A DNA stretch of 64,000 nucleotides, taken from positions 1 through 64,000 of the forward strand of contig DAOSPF010000002.1 in the NCBI GenBank assembly GCA_035374585.1, given 5' to 3'. The translations under genes were made by a program, and so were the position numbers. Positions 16,740 through 26,050 of the stretch are shown piece by piece (positions within the stretch are counted from its first letter, which is position 1; every line of letters begins with the position of its first letter). Below the pieces are notes generated by a model that did not search any database, had not been told where the DNA came from, and saw nothing but the letters and a program-made list of their open reading frames with translations. This DNA is from JAKPQD01 sp029572965 (GTDB lineage: Bacteria > Bacteroidota > Bacteroidia > Bacteroidales > DTGW01).

Positions 16740-18617
16740 ATGCAACGTTTTGTTGAAAAACTCGAAGCCCGGGGCGAACTCATCAGGATAAAAGAGTTTG
16801 TTGATCCAATTCTTGAAATTGCTGAATTTACCGATCGTATTTCAAAGATGCCTGGTGGGGGTAAAGCGATATTGTTTGAGAATACAGGTACGGCCTTTCC
16901 TGTGCTCACCAATGCAATGGGTTCTGATAAGCGTATTTGCGAAGCTCTTCATACTAAATCATTAGATGAGATTGGCCATAGAATTGATAAGCTGTTTCAC
17001 ATTTTTTCAAGCCCCAAAAATACCATTTGGCAAAAGCTAAGTCTGTTGCCTCAGCTTAAAGAAGTAAGTAATTGGATGCCCAGAAAAAAAAGAGGCAGAG
17101 GCGTTTGCCAACAGGCAGTGATGCAAGAACCTGATTTGTCAAAGCTCCCAATTCTCAAATGTTGGCCTGGCGATGGTGGTCGATTTGTAACATTGCCATT
17201 GGTTAATACTATTGACCCCGATAGTGGTATCAGAAATATAGGGATGTACCGTATGCAGGTTTTTGCAAAAGACAAAACCGGGATGCATTGGCATATGCAC
17301 AAAACCGGGGCTCGTCATTACGAAGCTTATAAAAAAGCTGGGGAAAAAATGCCGGTAACTGTTGTACTTGGCGGAGACCCTGCTATTATTTATGCCGCAA
17401 CTGCTCCACTTCCTGATAATATTGACGAATATATTCTTGCCGGGTTTCTTCAAAATAAGCCTGTAGAGTTGGTAAAATGCTTGACAAACGAACTCTGGGT
17501 GCCTTCAGAGGCAGACATTATCATCGAAGGCTATGTTGACCCCAAGGAAGAAAAACTTTGGGAAGGGCCTTTTGGCGATCATACCGGGTTTTATTCTGAG
17601 CCTGACTGGTATCCGGCATTTCATGTAACATGTATAACTCATCGTCGTGATGCCATATATCCTGCAACTATTGTAGGTGTCCCTCCGCAAGAAGATGCTT
17701 ATATTGCAAAAGCTACAGAACGGATATTTTTGTCACCTATGCGATTTGCCCTTGCTCCGGAGGTTGAAGATATATACCTGCCAGCAGAAGGGGTTGCTCA
17801 CAATTTAGCTATTGTTAAAATCAATAAGACATACCCCGGCCAGGCTTTCAAAGTGATGAATGCTTTATGGGGCGCAGGTCAGATGATGTTTAACAAAACC
17901 ATGATTGTTACTGACGGCAATGTTGATATATTTAATCCAATAAGTGTATTAGAAGCTTGTGCTGAAAATGTTTTTCAGACACACCATATCTGTTTTCAGG
18001 AAGGACCGGCTGATATTCTTGACCATGCAGGTAAGGCATTTGGCTTTAGCGGAAAAATGTGTATTGACGCTACCCGAAAAATGCCACAGGAAATCATAGC
18101 TCCGTTTGACAATAATGTTTATTCTGAAAAAGAGGCAGAAATATTCATTGATCAAATAAATAATATTGAAAATATATGCAGTGCCAACAGTTTAAAAACA
18201 AAAAATGGAAAAACCCTTGTGTTTGCTGGTTTTAAAAAAGAAACCCCCGGAGATGTAAGAACGTTTATCAGTAAATTAAAAAACAGTACATATTTACCAT
18301 CTCTTTTGGGTATCATTCTTTTTGATAAAAATACTGTTCTGGGCCATTTTAGTTATTTGTCATGGTTGACTTTGTCAAATATTGATGCTACAAGAGATTG
18401 TTTTGTAGTTGAACATCAAAGAGGAATAACACTTATTATTGATGCTACCTCAAAGTCACTTGAAAAGGATAACTTCAACAGGCAATGGCCTGCAATAATC
18501 ATGTCATCAGATGAAACCATAAAAAATATTGACAAAAAATGGTCAATCCTTACAAAGCTTCCTTTTGTTCATTCACCGACTTTATTGTCGAAAAAACAAT
18601 CAGGAATACAGGAATAA
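16740..18617 (+). CDS. UbiD-family prenyl-FMN-dependent decarboxylase
   Basis: A 625-aa UbiD/Fdc-type decarboxylase. The family's catalytic segment EGPFGDHTGFY is present, as are IGMYRMQVF (Arg of the prFMN/metal site), LGGDPAIIYAATAPLP and the VPPQEDAYIAKATERIF block. It starts at ATG 16740, 1 nt after the PurF-like stop; a TTG at 16710 inside that gene is less likely. Known relatives act in ubiquinone or menaquinone synthesis and in aromatic acid decarboxylation; a menaquinone-pathway role is plausible here. The prFMN-making UbiX is not in the window. Confidence 0.85.
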   Translation: MQRFVEKLEARGELIRIKEFVDPILEIAEFTDRISKMPGGGKAILFENTGTAFPVLTNAMGSDKRICEALHTKSLDEIGHRIDKLFHIFSSPKNTIWQKLSLLPQLKEVSNWMPRKKRGRGVCQQAVMQEPDLSKLPILKCWPGDGGRFVTLPLVNTIDPDSGIRNIGMYRMQVFAKDKTGMHWHMHKTGARHYEAYKKAGEKMPVTVVLGGDPAIIYAATAPLPDNIDEYILAGFLQNKPVELVKCLTNELWVPSEADIIIEGYVDPKEEKLWEGPFGDHTGFYSEPDWYPAFHVTCITHRRDAIYPATIVGVPPQEDAYIAKATERIFLSPMRFALAPEVEDIYLPAEGVAHNLAIVKINKTYPGQAFKVMNALWGAGQMMFNKTMIVTDGNVDIFNPISVLEACAENVFQTHHICFQEGPADILDHAGKAFGFSGKMCIDATRKMPQEIIAPFDNNVYSEKEAEIFIDQINNIENICSANSLKTKNGKTLVFAGFKKETPGDVRTFISKLKNSTYLPSLLGIILFDKNTVLGHFSYLSWLTLSNIDATRDCFVVEHQRGITLIIDATSKSLEKDNFNRQWPAIIMSSDETIKNIDKKWSILTKLPFVHSPTLLSKKQSGIQE

Positions 18618-18685
18618 ATGACAAATATTAATTTTTGTTAAAACCTTTTTGGTAATCATTAAAAGAAATGCTATTTTAGCCATTG

Positions 18686-21600
18686 ATGAGGGTTGTATTT
18701 GCAATATTGACCATACTTCTCTTTTTTGAGAATACATCTTTTTCGGCCAACAGGGTGTTAGGGTCGCGAACAGAGATGTACACCATTGAGAACGGGCTGT
18801 CTCAATCTTATGTCAACCATCTTTTTATTGATTCTCGTGGTTTTTTATGGATTTCAACTTATGACGGGCTTAACCGTTTTGACGGGCTCAATTTTGTGGT
18901 CTATAAGCATAATCCTGTTGATACAAATTCATTGAGTGACAATTACGTGCGCCATGTATGCGAAGACAGGGATGGCAATATATGGGTAGCTACCAACAAT
19001 GGCCTTAGCTGTTATCTTTTTTCAAAAGGTGTATTTGTAAATTATTACAACGATCCTCAATATGCTTCATCTATTTCTTCAAACAGCATATTTAATGTTT
19101 TTTGTGATAAAAATGATGTTATTTGGGCCAAAACTCTAACTTCACTTGAAAAATTTGATAAAAAGCAGCAAAAGTTTTATCATTATTATCATCATAATGA
19201 TATTTTTAACCAAATTATTGATGACCGTAACTTTGACATTTTTGAAGATTCACGCGAAAAACTATGGATAGCCACAAAAGATGGGTTGAGTTGTTTTGAT
19301 AAAAGGTTAGAGCTATTTGAACATTTTACATCAACTCCATCTGATATAAAAACTATTAGCGACAATAGGATCAGGAGTATATGTGAAGATTGCTTCGGCA
19401 ATATTTGGGTGGGCACTGCCAACGGATTAAACAAGTTTGATATAAAACAAAGGCGTTTTTACAGAATTTATGCCGGCTCTGATAATGTTTCATTGATTAG
19501 CAATAAAATAAGTTCTTTATATACAGCAGATAAGAAAAAGATTTTTGTTGGAACAGAGACCGGGCTTTCAATTTTGAATATTAACAGTATGACATTTGCC
19601 AATTATCCTTTTTTTAATATTCAAAATAGCGAGGTCCCCTTATCCAACATAAAATCATTGTTGCTCGATAAAGCTAATAACCTTTGGATTGGCTGTCGTG
19701 AAGGACTTATTAAAGTTGATTTGAAGCCTCTTAAGTTTGGTTTGTTTCGGTCTTCAGGCGGGGCTTTTAGCGAGAATATCAGTTCTATTTATGCTCAAAG
19801 CAAAAACGATATATGGTTAGGAACTTGGAATAATGGGCTACTTAGGGTTAATCTGGGGGCAGAAGAACATTCCTCTTCTGTTAAGCCGGCAAAAAGATAC
19901 TTTAGTAATACATCAATATACTCATTATATAAAGATAAAAATAATAAACTTTGGATTTCGACTGAAAACGGGCTTACTATATTTAACATAAAAACTAATA
20001 CTTTTGAGCCTTTTAAGCCTAAAAACAAAATGCCTTATGGTTTTAGCAACGAAAAAATATATTGTTTTTACGGCGATGGTGACAAAATTTGGATGGGAAC
20101 AAAAATGGGCTTATTGCTATTTGATAATAAATTCAATGAGGCTCATTTGTTTTCAAAAATACCTGACAGTACAGGAATACAAGTAAATTCTGCATATTGC
20201 CTTACAAAAGACAAGTCAGGGGCTCTTTGGATAGGCACCAATGACGGCCTGATTTGTTTTAATCCCGAAACAGGCGAATACAAAAAATACCTTTCAAGTC
20301 CTCATTACACTCAAAATGCCCTGTGCAGCAACACTATATATTCATTGTGTTTTACATCCAAAGGAGAACTTTGGATAGGGACCAACGCCGGATTGTGTAA
20401 ATACAATGAAGAAAAGGACAATTTTATTATCTATTCAGAAGTAGATGGTTTGCCTAATAATACCATTTATGCTATATTAGAAGATCAGAATAATAACCTT
20501 TGGTTAAGCAGCAATAAGGGAATAATTCTTTTAGAGCTGCCATTGGGGTCATTTACTTCATTTGATCAGGCAGATGGCTTGCAAAGTTTTGAGTTTAACC
20601 ATGCAGCAGCTTATAAAGACAATACTGGATGCCTTTATTTTGGCGGCATCAATGGGTTAAATTATTTTTATCCCGATTCATTAAAACCCAACAAACACAT
20701 TCCTTCGGTTCAGATCACCCTTGTTGAAATAATTGGCAATAGTATCAGGAGAATAAGCGCTCTTAGTGATGGAAAGCTTATCTCTATCCCTGCCAATACC
20801 AAACTTTTCACTATTAATTTTGCTTCGTTAGATTTTACATTTCCTTCAAATAATCAATACATGTACAAGCTTTCTTCAAAAAAAAGCGAAGGCATGTGGA
20901 TAAATAATGGAACAAAGAATTTTGTTCAATACTCAAACTTGCCTGAGGGGCGGTATTATTTCAGGGTAAAAGGGTCAAACAGCGATAAGGTCTGGAGTAT
21001 CAATGAATATTCACTTATTTTACAGGTTGAAGCCCCCTGGTACAAAAGAAAGATTGCCTATTTCTTTTATTTTCTGCTTTCTGCATTATTGGTTTATGGT
21101 ACGGTGCAACTGCGTACGCGCAAACTTATCAAAACCAATAAAGAACTTATTGATAAAGAAAAGATAGCTCAGAAAATTGCCCGACAAAAAGAAGAGCTTA
21201 CCTTGAAAAACAAGAGCATCACAGATAGTATAAATTATGCTAAGCGTATTCAGGAGGCTATGATGCCTTCAGATAAATATCTGAAACGCATATTGCCCAA
21301 TTCATTTTTATTTCATAAACCCAAAGACATTGTTAGTGGCGATTTTGCCTGGGTTAGCGAACGCGATGGTAAAGTATTGGTTGCAGCTGTTGATTGTACA
21401 GGTCATGGTGTTCCTGGAGCTTTTATGTCTATCTTGGGGATAGAGCTTTTTAGAAATATTCCAAACCTGTCATGGAAATCGCCGGGGGCCATATTGAAGC
21501 AAATAAACGATGAGTTTGTGCACATTTTTAGCGACATGGAAGATGTTAGCCTCCGCGATGGTATGGATGTAGCTCTTTGTATTATTGATAAGAAAAATTA

Positions 21601-21973
21601 TACAGTACATTTTGCCGGTGCGGTAAATCCGCTTTATCTTGTTACGGGGGACAAACTGGAAGAAATAAAAGGGAGCCGTTTTTCTATCAGTATTGAAAAG
21701 CGCACTGAAGAGATATTTTTTGAAGACCATATGGTACAGTTGAAAAAAGGGGATATGATATACATATTCTCTGATGGTTATGCTGATCAGTTTGGGGGAT
21801 ACGAAGGTAAAAAATTTAAATTCAGAAGGTTTAGGCATTTGCTTCTTAATATTTCGCAGTTGCCGCTTGATAGTCAGAAGGAATATCTGCTTGAATCAAT
21901 TGAAAATTGGCGTGGAGCGTACGAACAGGTAGATGATTTGCTTGTTATTGGCATTAGAGCAGATTTTGAATGA
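18686..21973 (+). CDS. Propeller-sensor SpoIIE-type protein phosphatase
   Basis: A 1095-aa transmembrane receptor. Order: signal peptide (about 1-19); at least ten two-component-regulator propeller repeats, many with a DxxGxLWIGT-like core (GFLWISTYDGL, GNIWVATNNGL, GALWIGTNDGL); a Y_Y_Y domain (about 695-785); one TM helix (about 790-810); a coiled linker; and a SpoIIE/PP2C phosphatase domain (about 865-1090). Metal-binding acidic residues lie in SGDFAW, VAAVDCTGHGVPGAFM, RDGMDVALC and DDLLVIGIR. It probably senses a periplasmic ligand and dephosphorylates a cytoplasmic anti-anti-sigma-like target, which is inference; no such target is nearby. Start ATG 18686 follows a TTG. Confidence 0.9.
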   Translation: MRVVFAILTILLFFENTSFSANRVLGSRTEMYTIENGLSQSYVNHLFIDSRGFLWISTYDGLNRFDGLNFVVYKHNPVDTNSLSDNYVRHVCEDRDGNIWVATNNGLSCYLFSKGVFVNYYNDPQYASSISSNSIFNVFCDKNDVIWAKTLTSLEKFDKKQQKFYHYYHHNDIFNQIIDDRNFDIFEDSREKLWIATKDGLSCFDKRLELFEHFTSTPSDIKTISDNRIRSICEDCFGNIWVGTANGLNKFDIKQRRFYRIYAGSDNVSLISNKISSLYTADKKKIFVGTETGLSILNINSMTFANYPFFNIQNSEVPLSNIKSLLLDKANNLWIGCREGLIKVDLKPLKFGLFRSSGGAFSENISSIYAQSKNDIWLGTWNNGLLRVNLGAEEHSSSVKPAKRYFSNTSIYSLYKDKNNKLWISTENGLTIFNIKTNTFEPFKPKNKMPYGFSNEKIYCFYGDGDKIWMGTKMGLLLFDNKFNEAHLFSKIPDSTGIQVNSAYCLTKDKSGALWIGTNDGLICFNPETGEYKKYLSSPHYTQNALCSNTIYSLCFTSKGELWIGTNAGLCKYNEEKDNFIIYSEVDGLPNNTIYAILEDQNNNLWLSSNKGIILLELPLGSFTSFDQADGLQSFEFNHAAAYKDNTGCLYFGGINGLNYFYPDSLKPNKHIPSVQITLVEIIGNSIRRISALSDGKLISIPANTKLFTINFASLDFTFPSNNQYMYKLSSKKSEGMWINNGTKNFVQYSNLPEGRYYFRVKGSNSDKVWSINEYSLILQVEAPWYKRKIAYFFYFLLSALLVYGTVQLRTRKLIKTNKELIDKEKIAQKIARQKEELTLKNKSITDSINYAKRIQEAMMPSDKYLKRILPNSFLFHKPKDIVSGDFAWVSERDGKVLVAAVDCTGHGVPGAFMSILGIELFRNIPNLSWKSPGAILKQINDEFVHIFSDMEDVSLRDGMDVALCIIDKKNYTVHFAGAVNPLYLVTGDKLEEIKGSRFSISIEKRTEEIFFEDHMVQLKKGDMIYIFSDGYADQFGGYEGKKFKFRRFRHLLLNISQLPLDSQKEYLLESIENWRGAYEQVDDLLVIGIRADFE

Positions 21974-21983
21974 ATAGTATTTA

Positions 21984-22154
21984 ACCCAAATTAAGCATTA
22001 GGAGGCTTTTTAAAGCCGAACTATATGATTTTAGTCGGGTAATCTTCTCGTTATAAACAGGACAAGCTGATTTAGAAATTGTTTGAAGAATTTTATTAAA
22101 TTATTGAATTACAATTTCTTAATCGATTAAGCATTTTTAATGCTTAATTTGGGT
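21984..22154. repeat. 17-bp perfect inverted repeat between convergent genes
   Basis: ACCCAAATTAAGCATTA at 21984-22000 is repeated as its exact reverse complement at 22138-22154, with 137 nt between. The right arm also takes part in a local hairpin at 22126-22148 (ATTAAGCATT, TTT, AATGCTTAAT). It occupies almost the whole gap between the SpoIIE protein and the hybrid kinase. It may be a terminator pair or a small decayed element. Confidence 0.7.
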
Positions 22155-22187
22155 CAAACTTTTTTGATTAGAGCTTTAAATCTATTG

Positions 22188-23912
22188 TTAGTTTTTAAGC
22201 AATTCCTTCATTTTTGAAACCAGTACATCCAGCTGGAATGGTTTGCTGATGTATTCGTTCATTCCGGCAGAAAGGCATATTTCGCGGTCGCCCGACAAAG
22301 CATTGGCGGTGATAGCAATAATAGGTACATGAGAGTTAGTGCTGGCTTCGAGTTCGCGTATCTTACGGGTAGCAGTAAGCCCGTCCATAACTGGCATTTG
22401 TATATCCATCAGTACGATGTCATATTTTTTATTGCCAAACATATCTAAGGCTTCTTTTCCATTATTGGCCACATCGATATTGGCTACTAATGTTTTAAGG
22501 CTCAGGAGAACAATCTTTTGGTTGATTAAGTTATCTTCGACCAACAAAACATTGGCTTCTTTTAAATCAACGTTTTTCACTGTCGAGCTAACTGCAGAAA
22601 CAATTGTTGGTGCAGCCGTCGGAGCTTCAGAAGCAGATTTTTTATACTTAATGCTAAATTCTATAGTGGTAATTCCGTTAGAACAACTGGCTACAAGCCT
22701 GCTGCCCAATACCTCTATCAATTTTTTAGAGATAGAAAGGTCAAAACCAGGCTCGACAATAGACAATTTGTTGTGCATGTCATCACTAAACAGCCAGCTT
22801 TCTTCTGTAAGGTTTACTACAGGGAGTAAGAAATCAAAATTTATCTGAAAATTAAATTCCACCTGGCTGGAATTTTCTTTTACCAGCTCAAGGTTTATTT
22901 TTACATGGTTGCCTTCTGGTTTTCTAAATTTCAGGATGTTTTCAATCAGGTTCAGAAATATCTGTTTAATCCTGATTGGATCGCCCATAACGTTGTAACG
23001 TTTGTCTTTGCCTTCAAGCTCAAATGCAACAACTTGCTGATATTGCTGTTCGAAAAGTTTTAAACTGCTTTGAATAGTGGATAAAAGCTCAAAGTTGATT
23101 TTATTTTCTTTTTCAGTAATTTCTGCCGCAGAAACTTTAACAATACTATTGACAACATTAACAAGGTTATGGGTTGAAGCTAACACTGATTCTAACAAAT
23201 CCCGTTGGTTATCATCAAGCTTTGTTTCTGAAAGCAAATCGCCCAAAACCATAATATTATTGAGAGGTGTACGGATTTGGTGCGACAGTTTGCTTAAAAA
23301 TTCATCCTTGCTCCTTGATTCGTCTTTGGCTTCTTTGATGTTTGTTTCGGCTACCGTAAAGCTTTGTTCTGTAAGGTATAAATATGCATAAGTGAGGACA
23401 GATACAAAGAAATAAATCATGATTATCCTTACTATAAGAGGAAAAGTGTAATGCACTTTAAGCAAACCTGCAGGCTGAATAACAAGAATTAATGTAATAA
23501 TCAGTAAAAAGCCCATAGCAAAAAGAACCCCTTTGCGTGTGCCATACAAAAACATACTGATAATAGGGTAAGAAAAGATCCACAAATAGCCATAATCTCC
23601 AACTCCTCCGGAAATAACAAAATAAATGTACACTACCGAAGTAAGTATCATTAAAAAATGGTTGGAAATAATGTAATTCTTTGTTTTTTGCAGGATAATA
23701 AAGTTAGCAGCTACCATAATGGTAACTATTGCCACTATGATAGCATGAAAATAATTCTCGTATGAAACAGAGATAAATATAAAGGAGAATAATAATAACA
23801 ATGAGAGAAACGTAAACAAATTAGTGATTACAATTGAGTAACGCCCCTGTTTATTGGTAACACCTTGTGTCCCAATTGACAATTTTTCAAATATCCATTG
23901 AGAAAAAGACAT
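22188..23912 (-). CDS. Membrane hybrid histidine kinase with degenerate ATPase domain
   Basis: A 574-aa protein with about six N-terminal membrane helices (28-180), a HisKA domain with phospho-acceptor H211 (LSKLSHQIRTPLNN), an HATPase-like region (about 305-425) and a receiver (about 453-573) with phospho-acceptor D503 in LMDIQMPVMDG and ED acid pair at 459-460. The ATPase region keeps an N-box-like NLIENILKF (N325), but no DxGxG or GxGxG motif can be found where the G1, F and G2 boxes belong (about 355-395). It may act as a phosphatase or phosphorelay protein rather than a kinase. Convergent with the SpoIIE phosphatase gene. Confidence 0.87.
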   Translation of the reverse strand: MSFSQWIFEKLSIGTQGVTNKQGRYSIVITNLFTFLSLLLLFSFIFISVSYENYFHAIIVAIVTIMVAANFIILQKTKNYIISNHFLMILTSVVYIYFVISGGVGDYGYLWIFSYPIISMFLYGTRKGVLFAMGFLLIITLILVIQPAGLLKVHYTFPLIVRIIMIYFFVSVLTYAYLYLTEQSFTVAETNIKEAKDESRSKDEFLSKLSHQIRTPLNNIMVLGDLLSETKLDDNQRDLLESVLASTHNLVNVVNSIVKVSAAEITEKENKINFELLSTIQSSLKLFEQQYQQVVAFELEGKDKRYNVMGDPIRIKQIFLNLIENILKFRKPEGNHVKINLELVKENSSQVEFNFQINFDFLLPVVNLTEESWLFSDDMHNKLSIVEPGFDLSISKKLIEVLGSRLVASCSNGITTIEFSIKYKKSASEAPTAAPTIVSAVSSTVKNVDLKEANVLLVEDNLINQKIVLLSLKTLVANIDVANNGKEALDMFGNKKYDIVLMDIQMPVMDGLTATRKIRELEASTNSHVPIIAITANALSGDREICLSAGMNEYISKPFQLDVLVSKMKELLKN

Positions 23913-24091
23913 AATTAGATACTTTGTTTTTTTACGAAAATATTAAAAAAAAACATTTAATCAAGAATAATCATCAAAGTTATTCGTGCATTCATGGAAT
24001 ATATTTTTATTAATTTTTATAATTTTAAAGCAAAATGGACGTTTTTCTAATTGTTTAAAATTCAACATGTTAAATTAATACTAATAAAACC

Positions 24092-24937
24092 ATGAAAAAA
24101 TTATTTTTCGTTCTTATTATTGCTTTGGCTACACTTACTTCATTTTCGCCAGATTATGTACCTACTGCTGATGAGGTGAACAAATTTTACCAAACGAAGA
24201 CTTTGGTGGTGCTTGATGATAATCCTCTTGCCGAATACAATTTTGTGATTAAGGATTTTATGCAAAAGGAATGGAAACTTACGCAGTTTGATTTTATCAA
24301 GCAAAGTGAGTTTGAGGAAAAGCGAATGGACAAACAATATTCGTTTATCCTTCTGAACTCGGTACGTTTTGATAAAGATAAGAGCCTTGCCAGGTATATT
24401 TTTTTGAGCCTTGTTCTTGGAGGCGACGATAAAATTGTTTCAAACATGCCAGACCTTTGTCCTGTACCTATTGCTTATTATGGGGTAGATGAAGACCATT
24501 ACAACTATAAGTTTCAAACCATCCTGCGTTTTATGCAACAGCATGTTGAGCTTATTCACAAAAATCCAAAGCTGATAAAAACCAACGCTTTGAAGATCTA
24601 TAACGATAGCATGCAAAGCGTGAAAACAAAGACTTTGTATTTGATTAAAGACGAGCTTGCCCCAGAATGCAATACTGAAGCAAAAATCAAAAAAATTTAC
24701 CCCTATAAGTTCAAAATTGTGTCACGTGAAGAAGTAGCAAAGGCTATTGATGAGCGAAATCCTGATGTAGTGTTTTTGCATAAAGTTGGCCCTGAAGGGA
24801 CAAGGTTAATTGCCCGTTGTTACAAAATACTTATCGGGGCTGCCGATTCAAAGTTTTATTACTTTGATTATCATAAAATTGAAGATGATGCCCCGGATGG
24901 GTTTTTAGCAAAAGATTTCAAGAAATTAGCAAAATAG
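24092..24937 (+). CDS. Exported protein of unknown function
   Basis: A 281-aa protein with a signal peptide (1-18 or so, TSFSPDY). I do not recognise the family. The N-terminal third contains TLVVLDDNPLAEYNFVIKDFMQKEWK, followed by a run describing a possible alpha/beta fold, and the C-terminal half contains TKTLYLIKDELAPE and PDVVFLHKVGPEGT. These halves have similar strand-helix spacing, which hints at two related domains. No metal or nucleophile motif is evident. Monocistronic, with a strong terminator just downstream. Confidence 0.55.
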   Translation: MKKLFFVLIIALATLTSFSPDYVPTADEVNKFYQTKTLVVLDDNPLAEYNFVIKDFMQKEWKLTQFDFIKQSEFEEKRMDKQYSFILLNSVRFDKDKSLARYIFLSLVLGGDDKIVSNMPDLCPVPIAYYGVDEDHYNYKFQTILRFMQQHVELIHKNPKLIKTNALKIYNDSMQSVKTKTLYLIKDELAPECNTEAKIKKIYPYKFKIVSREEVAKAIDERNPDVVFLHKVGPEGTRLIARCYKILIGAADSKFYYFDYHKIEDDAPDGFLAKDFKKLAK

Positions 24938-24960
24938 TTTATACTTTATGTAAGTATAAT

Positions 24961-25002
24961 AGGCCTTCCAGGATTCAAAAACTTGGGAGGCCTTGTTTTT
25001 TT
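24961..25002. terminator. Intrinsic terminator between convergent genes
   Basis: AGGCCTTCC pairs with GGGAGGCCT (one T-G wobble) and is followed by TGTTTTTTT. It ends the exported-protein transcript and touches the stop codon of msrBA on the other strand. Confidence 0.78.
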
Positions 25003-25921
25003 AAAACCTCTTTTGATAACCATGACAATATGGCAATGTACCTTTATGGTTGTAATAATCCTGGTGATAATCTTCTGCTATATAAAACTCAGTTGCAGGA
25101 GTGAGGCCGGTTACCACATCAACCCCTTTAGCTTTAAGCATCTGAATTAGTTTTAGGGAAATCTCTTTCTGCTTTTCATTGGTATAAAATATTTCTGAGC
25201 GGTATTGGTCCCCTATATCAGGGCCTTGCCTGTTCATCTGGGTAGGATCGTGTATCTCGAAAAACAATCGGGCTAATTGTTCAAAGCTAGTCTTTTTGTT
25301 ATTAAAAACTACCTTTACCACTTCGGCATGCCCTGTAGTATGCGTACAAACGTCTTTGTATGAAGGGTTGCGGGTTTTACCACCCATAAAACCAACATCT
25401 GTGGATATAATGCCCTCAGCTTTTTGCATATAATATTCTACACCCCAAAAACAGCCTCCTGCAAAGTATGTTGTCTCAATAGAATCTACATTTTCTAATG
25501 GTAAAAACTGAATAGACAAGGAATTGACACAATGCCTTGTATTTTTGGGGGTAAAACCTTCGCCTTCAAAAACGTGGCCTAAATGGGCACCACAATTGGA
25601 ACATACAATCTCAGTCCTTTTGCCATCTGCGTCAGGGACCCGTTTTATGGCACCTTGTATTTCATCGTCAAAAGAAGGCCAGCCGCAATGTGAATCAAAC
25701 TTGTCAGACGATTTGTAAAGCTCTGCATTACAGCGTTTGCAATGGTATGTCCCCTTTTTGTCAAAATTATAATACTTTCCGCTAAAGGGGGCTTCTGTGC
25801 CTTTATACAAGATTATTCTTTCTTCTTCGGGTGTTAATGGATTGTAATTCATATTATTATTTTTTTGGGCACATGAAAGTACCGGAATTAAAAACAACAC
25901 AAACCACATTTTTTGCATCAT
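25001..25921 (-). CDS. msrBA: MsrB-MsrA fused methionine sulfoxide reductase, probable lipoprotein
   Basis: A bifunctional repair enzyme reducing both R- and S-methionine sulfoxide. Order: lipoprotein-like leader with C17 (PVLSCAQ), MsrB (about 26-140) with zinc cysteines C61/C64/C107/C110 and catalytic C131 in TRHCVNS, then MsrA (about 150-306) with catalytic C157 in GGCFWG. The order is B then A, opposite to the MsrA-MsrB fusions of some pathogens. The leader implies a role outside the cytoplasm, protecting envelope proteins; its electron donor is unknown, although the thioredoxin-fold protein at 7061-7591 is a candidate. Confidence 0.93.
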   Translation of the reverse strand: MMQKMWFVLFLIPVLSCAQKNNNMNYNPLTPEEERIILYKGTEAPFSGKYYNFDKKGTYHCKRCNAELYKSSDKFDSHCGWPSFDDEIQGAIKRVPDADGKRTEIVCSNCGAHLGHVFEGEGFTPKNTRHCVNSLSIQFLPLENVDSIETTYFAGGCFWGVEYYMQKAEGIISTDVGFMGGKTRNPSYKDVCTHTTGHAEVVKVVFNNKKTSFEQLARLFFEIHDPTQMNRQGPDIGDQYRSEIFYTNEKQKEISLKLIQMLKAKGVDVVTGLTPATEFYIAEDYHQDYYNHKGTLPYCHGYQKRF

Positions 25922-26009
25922 TATATTTTTTTACATAAACAAGCAATAAGTAAGTTTGTTAGGGCAAAGTAAACTTTATTTTATACTTCGTCATTATTTG
26001 AAATTGGTG

Positions 26010-26017
26010 TAAATTTG
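26010..26017 (+). promoter_or_regulatory. -7 element for ettA
   Basis: TAAATTTG matches TAnnTTTG. It overlaps the earlier in-frame TTG at 26015, so translation must begin at the ATG at 26051. Confidence 0.5.
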
Positions 26018-26050
26018 CGTTCATTTTTTAGAAAAGTAAAAGCACAAAAT

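Noticed and set aside
22339..22848. 169-codon frame opposite the hybrid kinase receiver
   Set aside because: It is complementary to a well conserved receiver domain and the translation is compositionally Ser/Leu/Thr-rich without family features.
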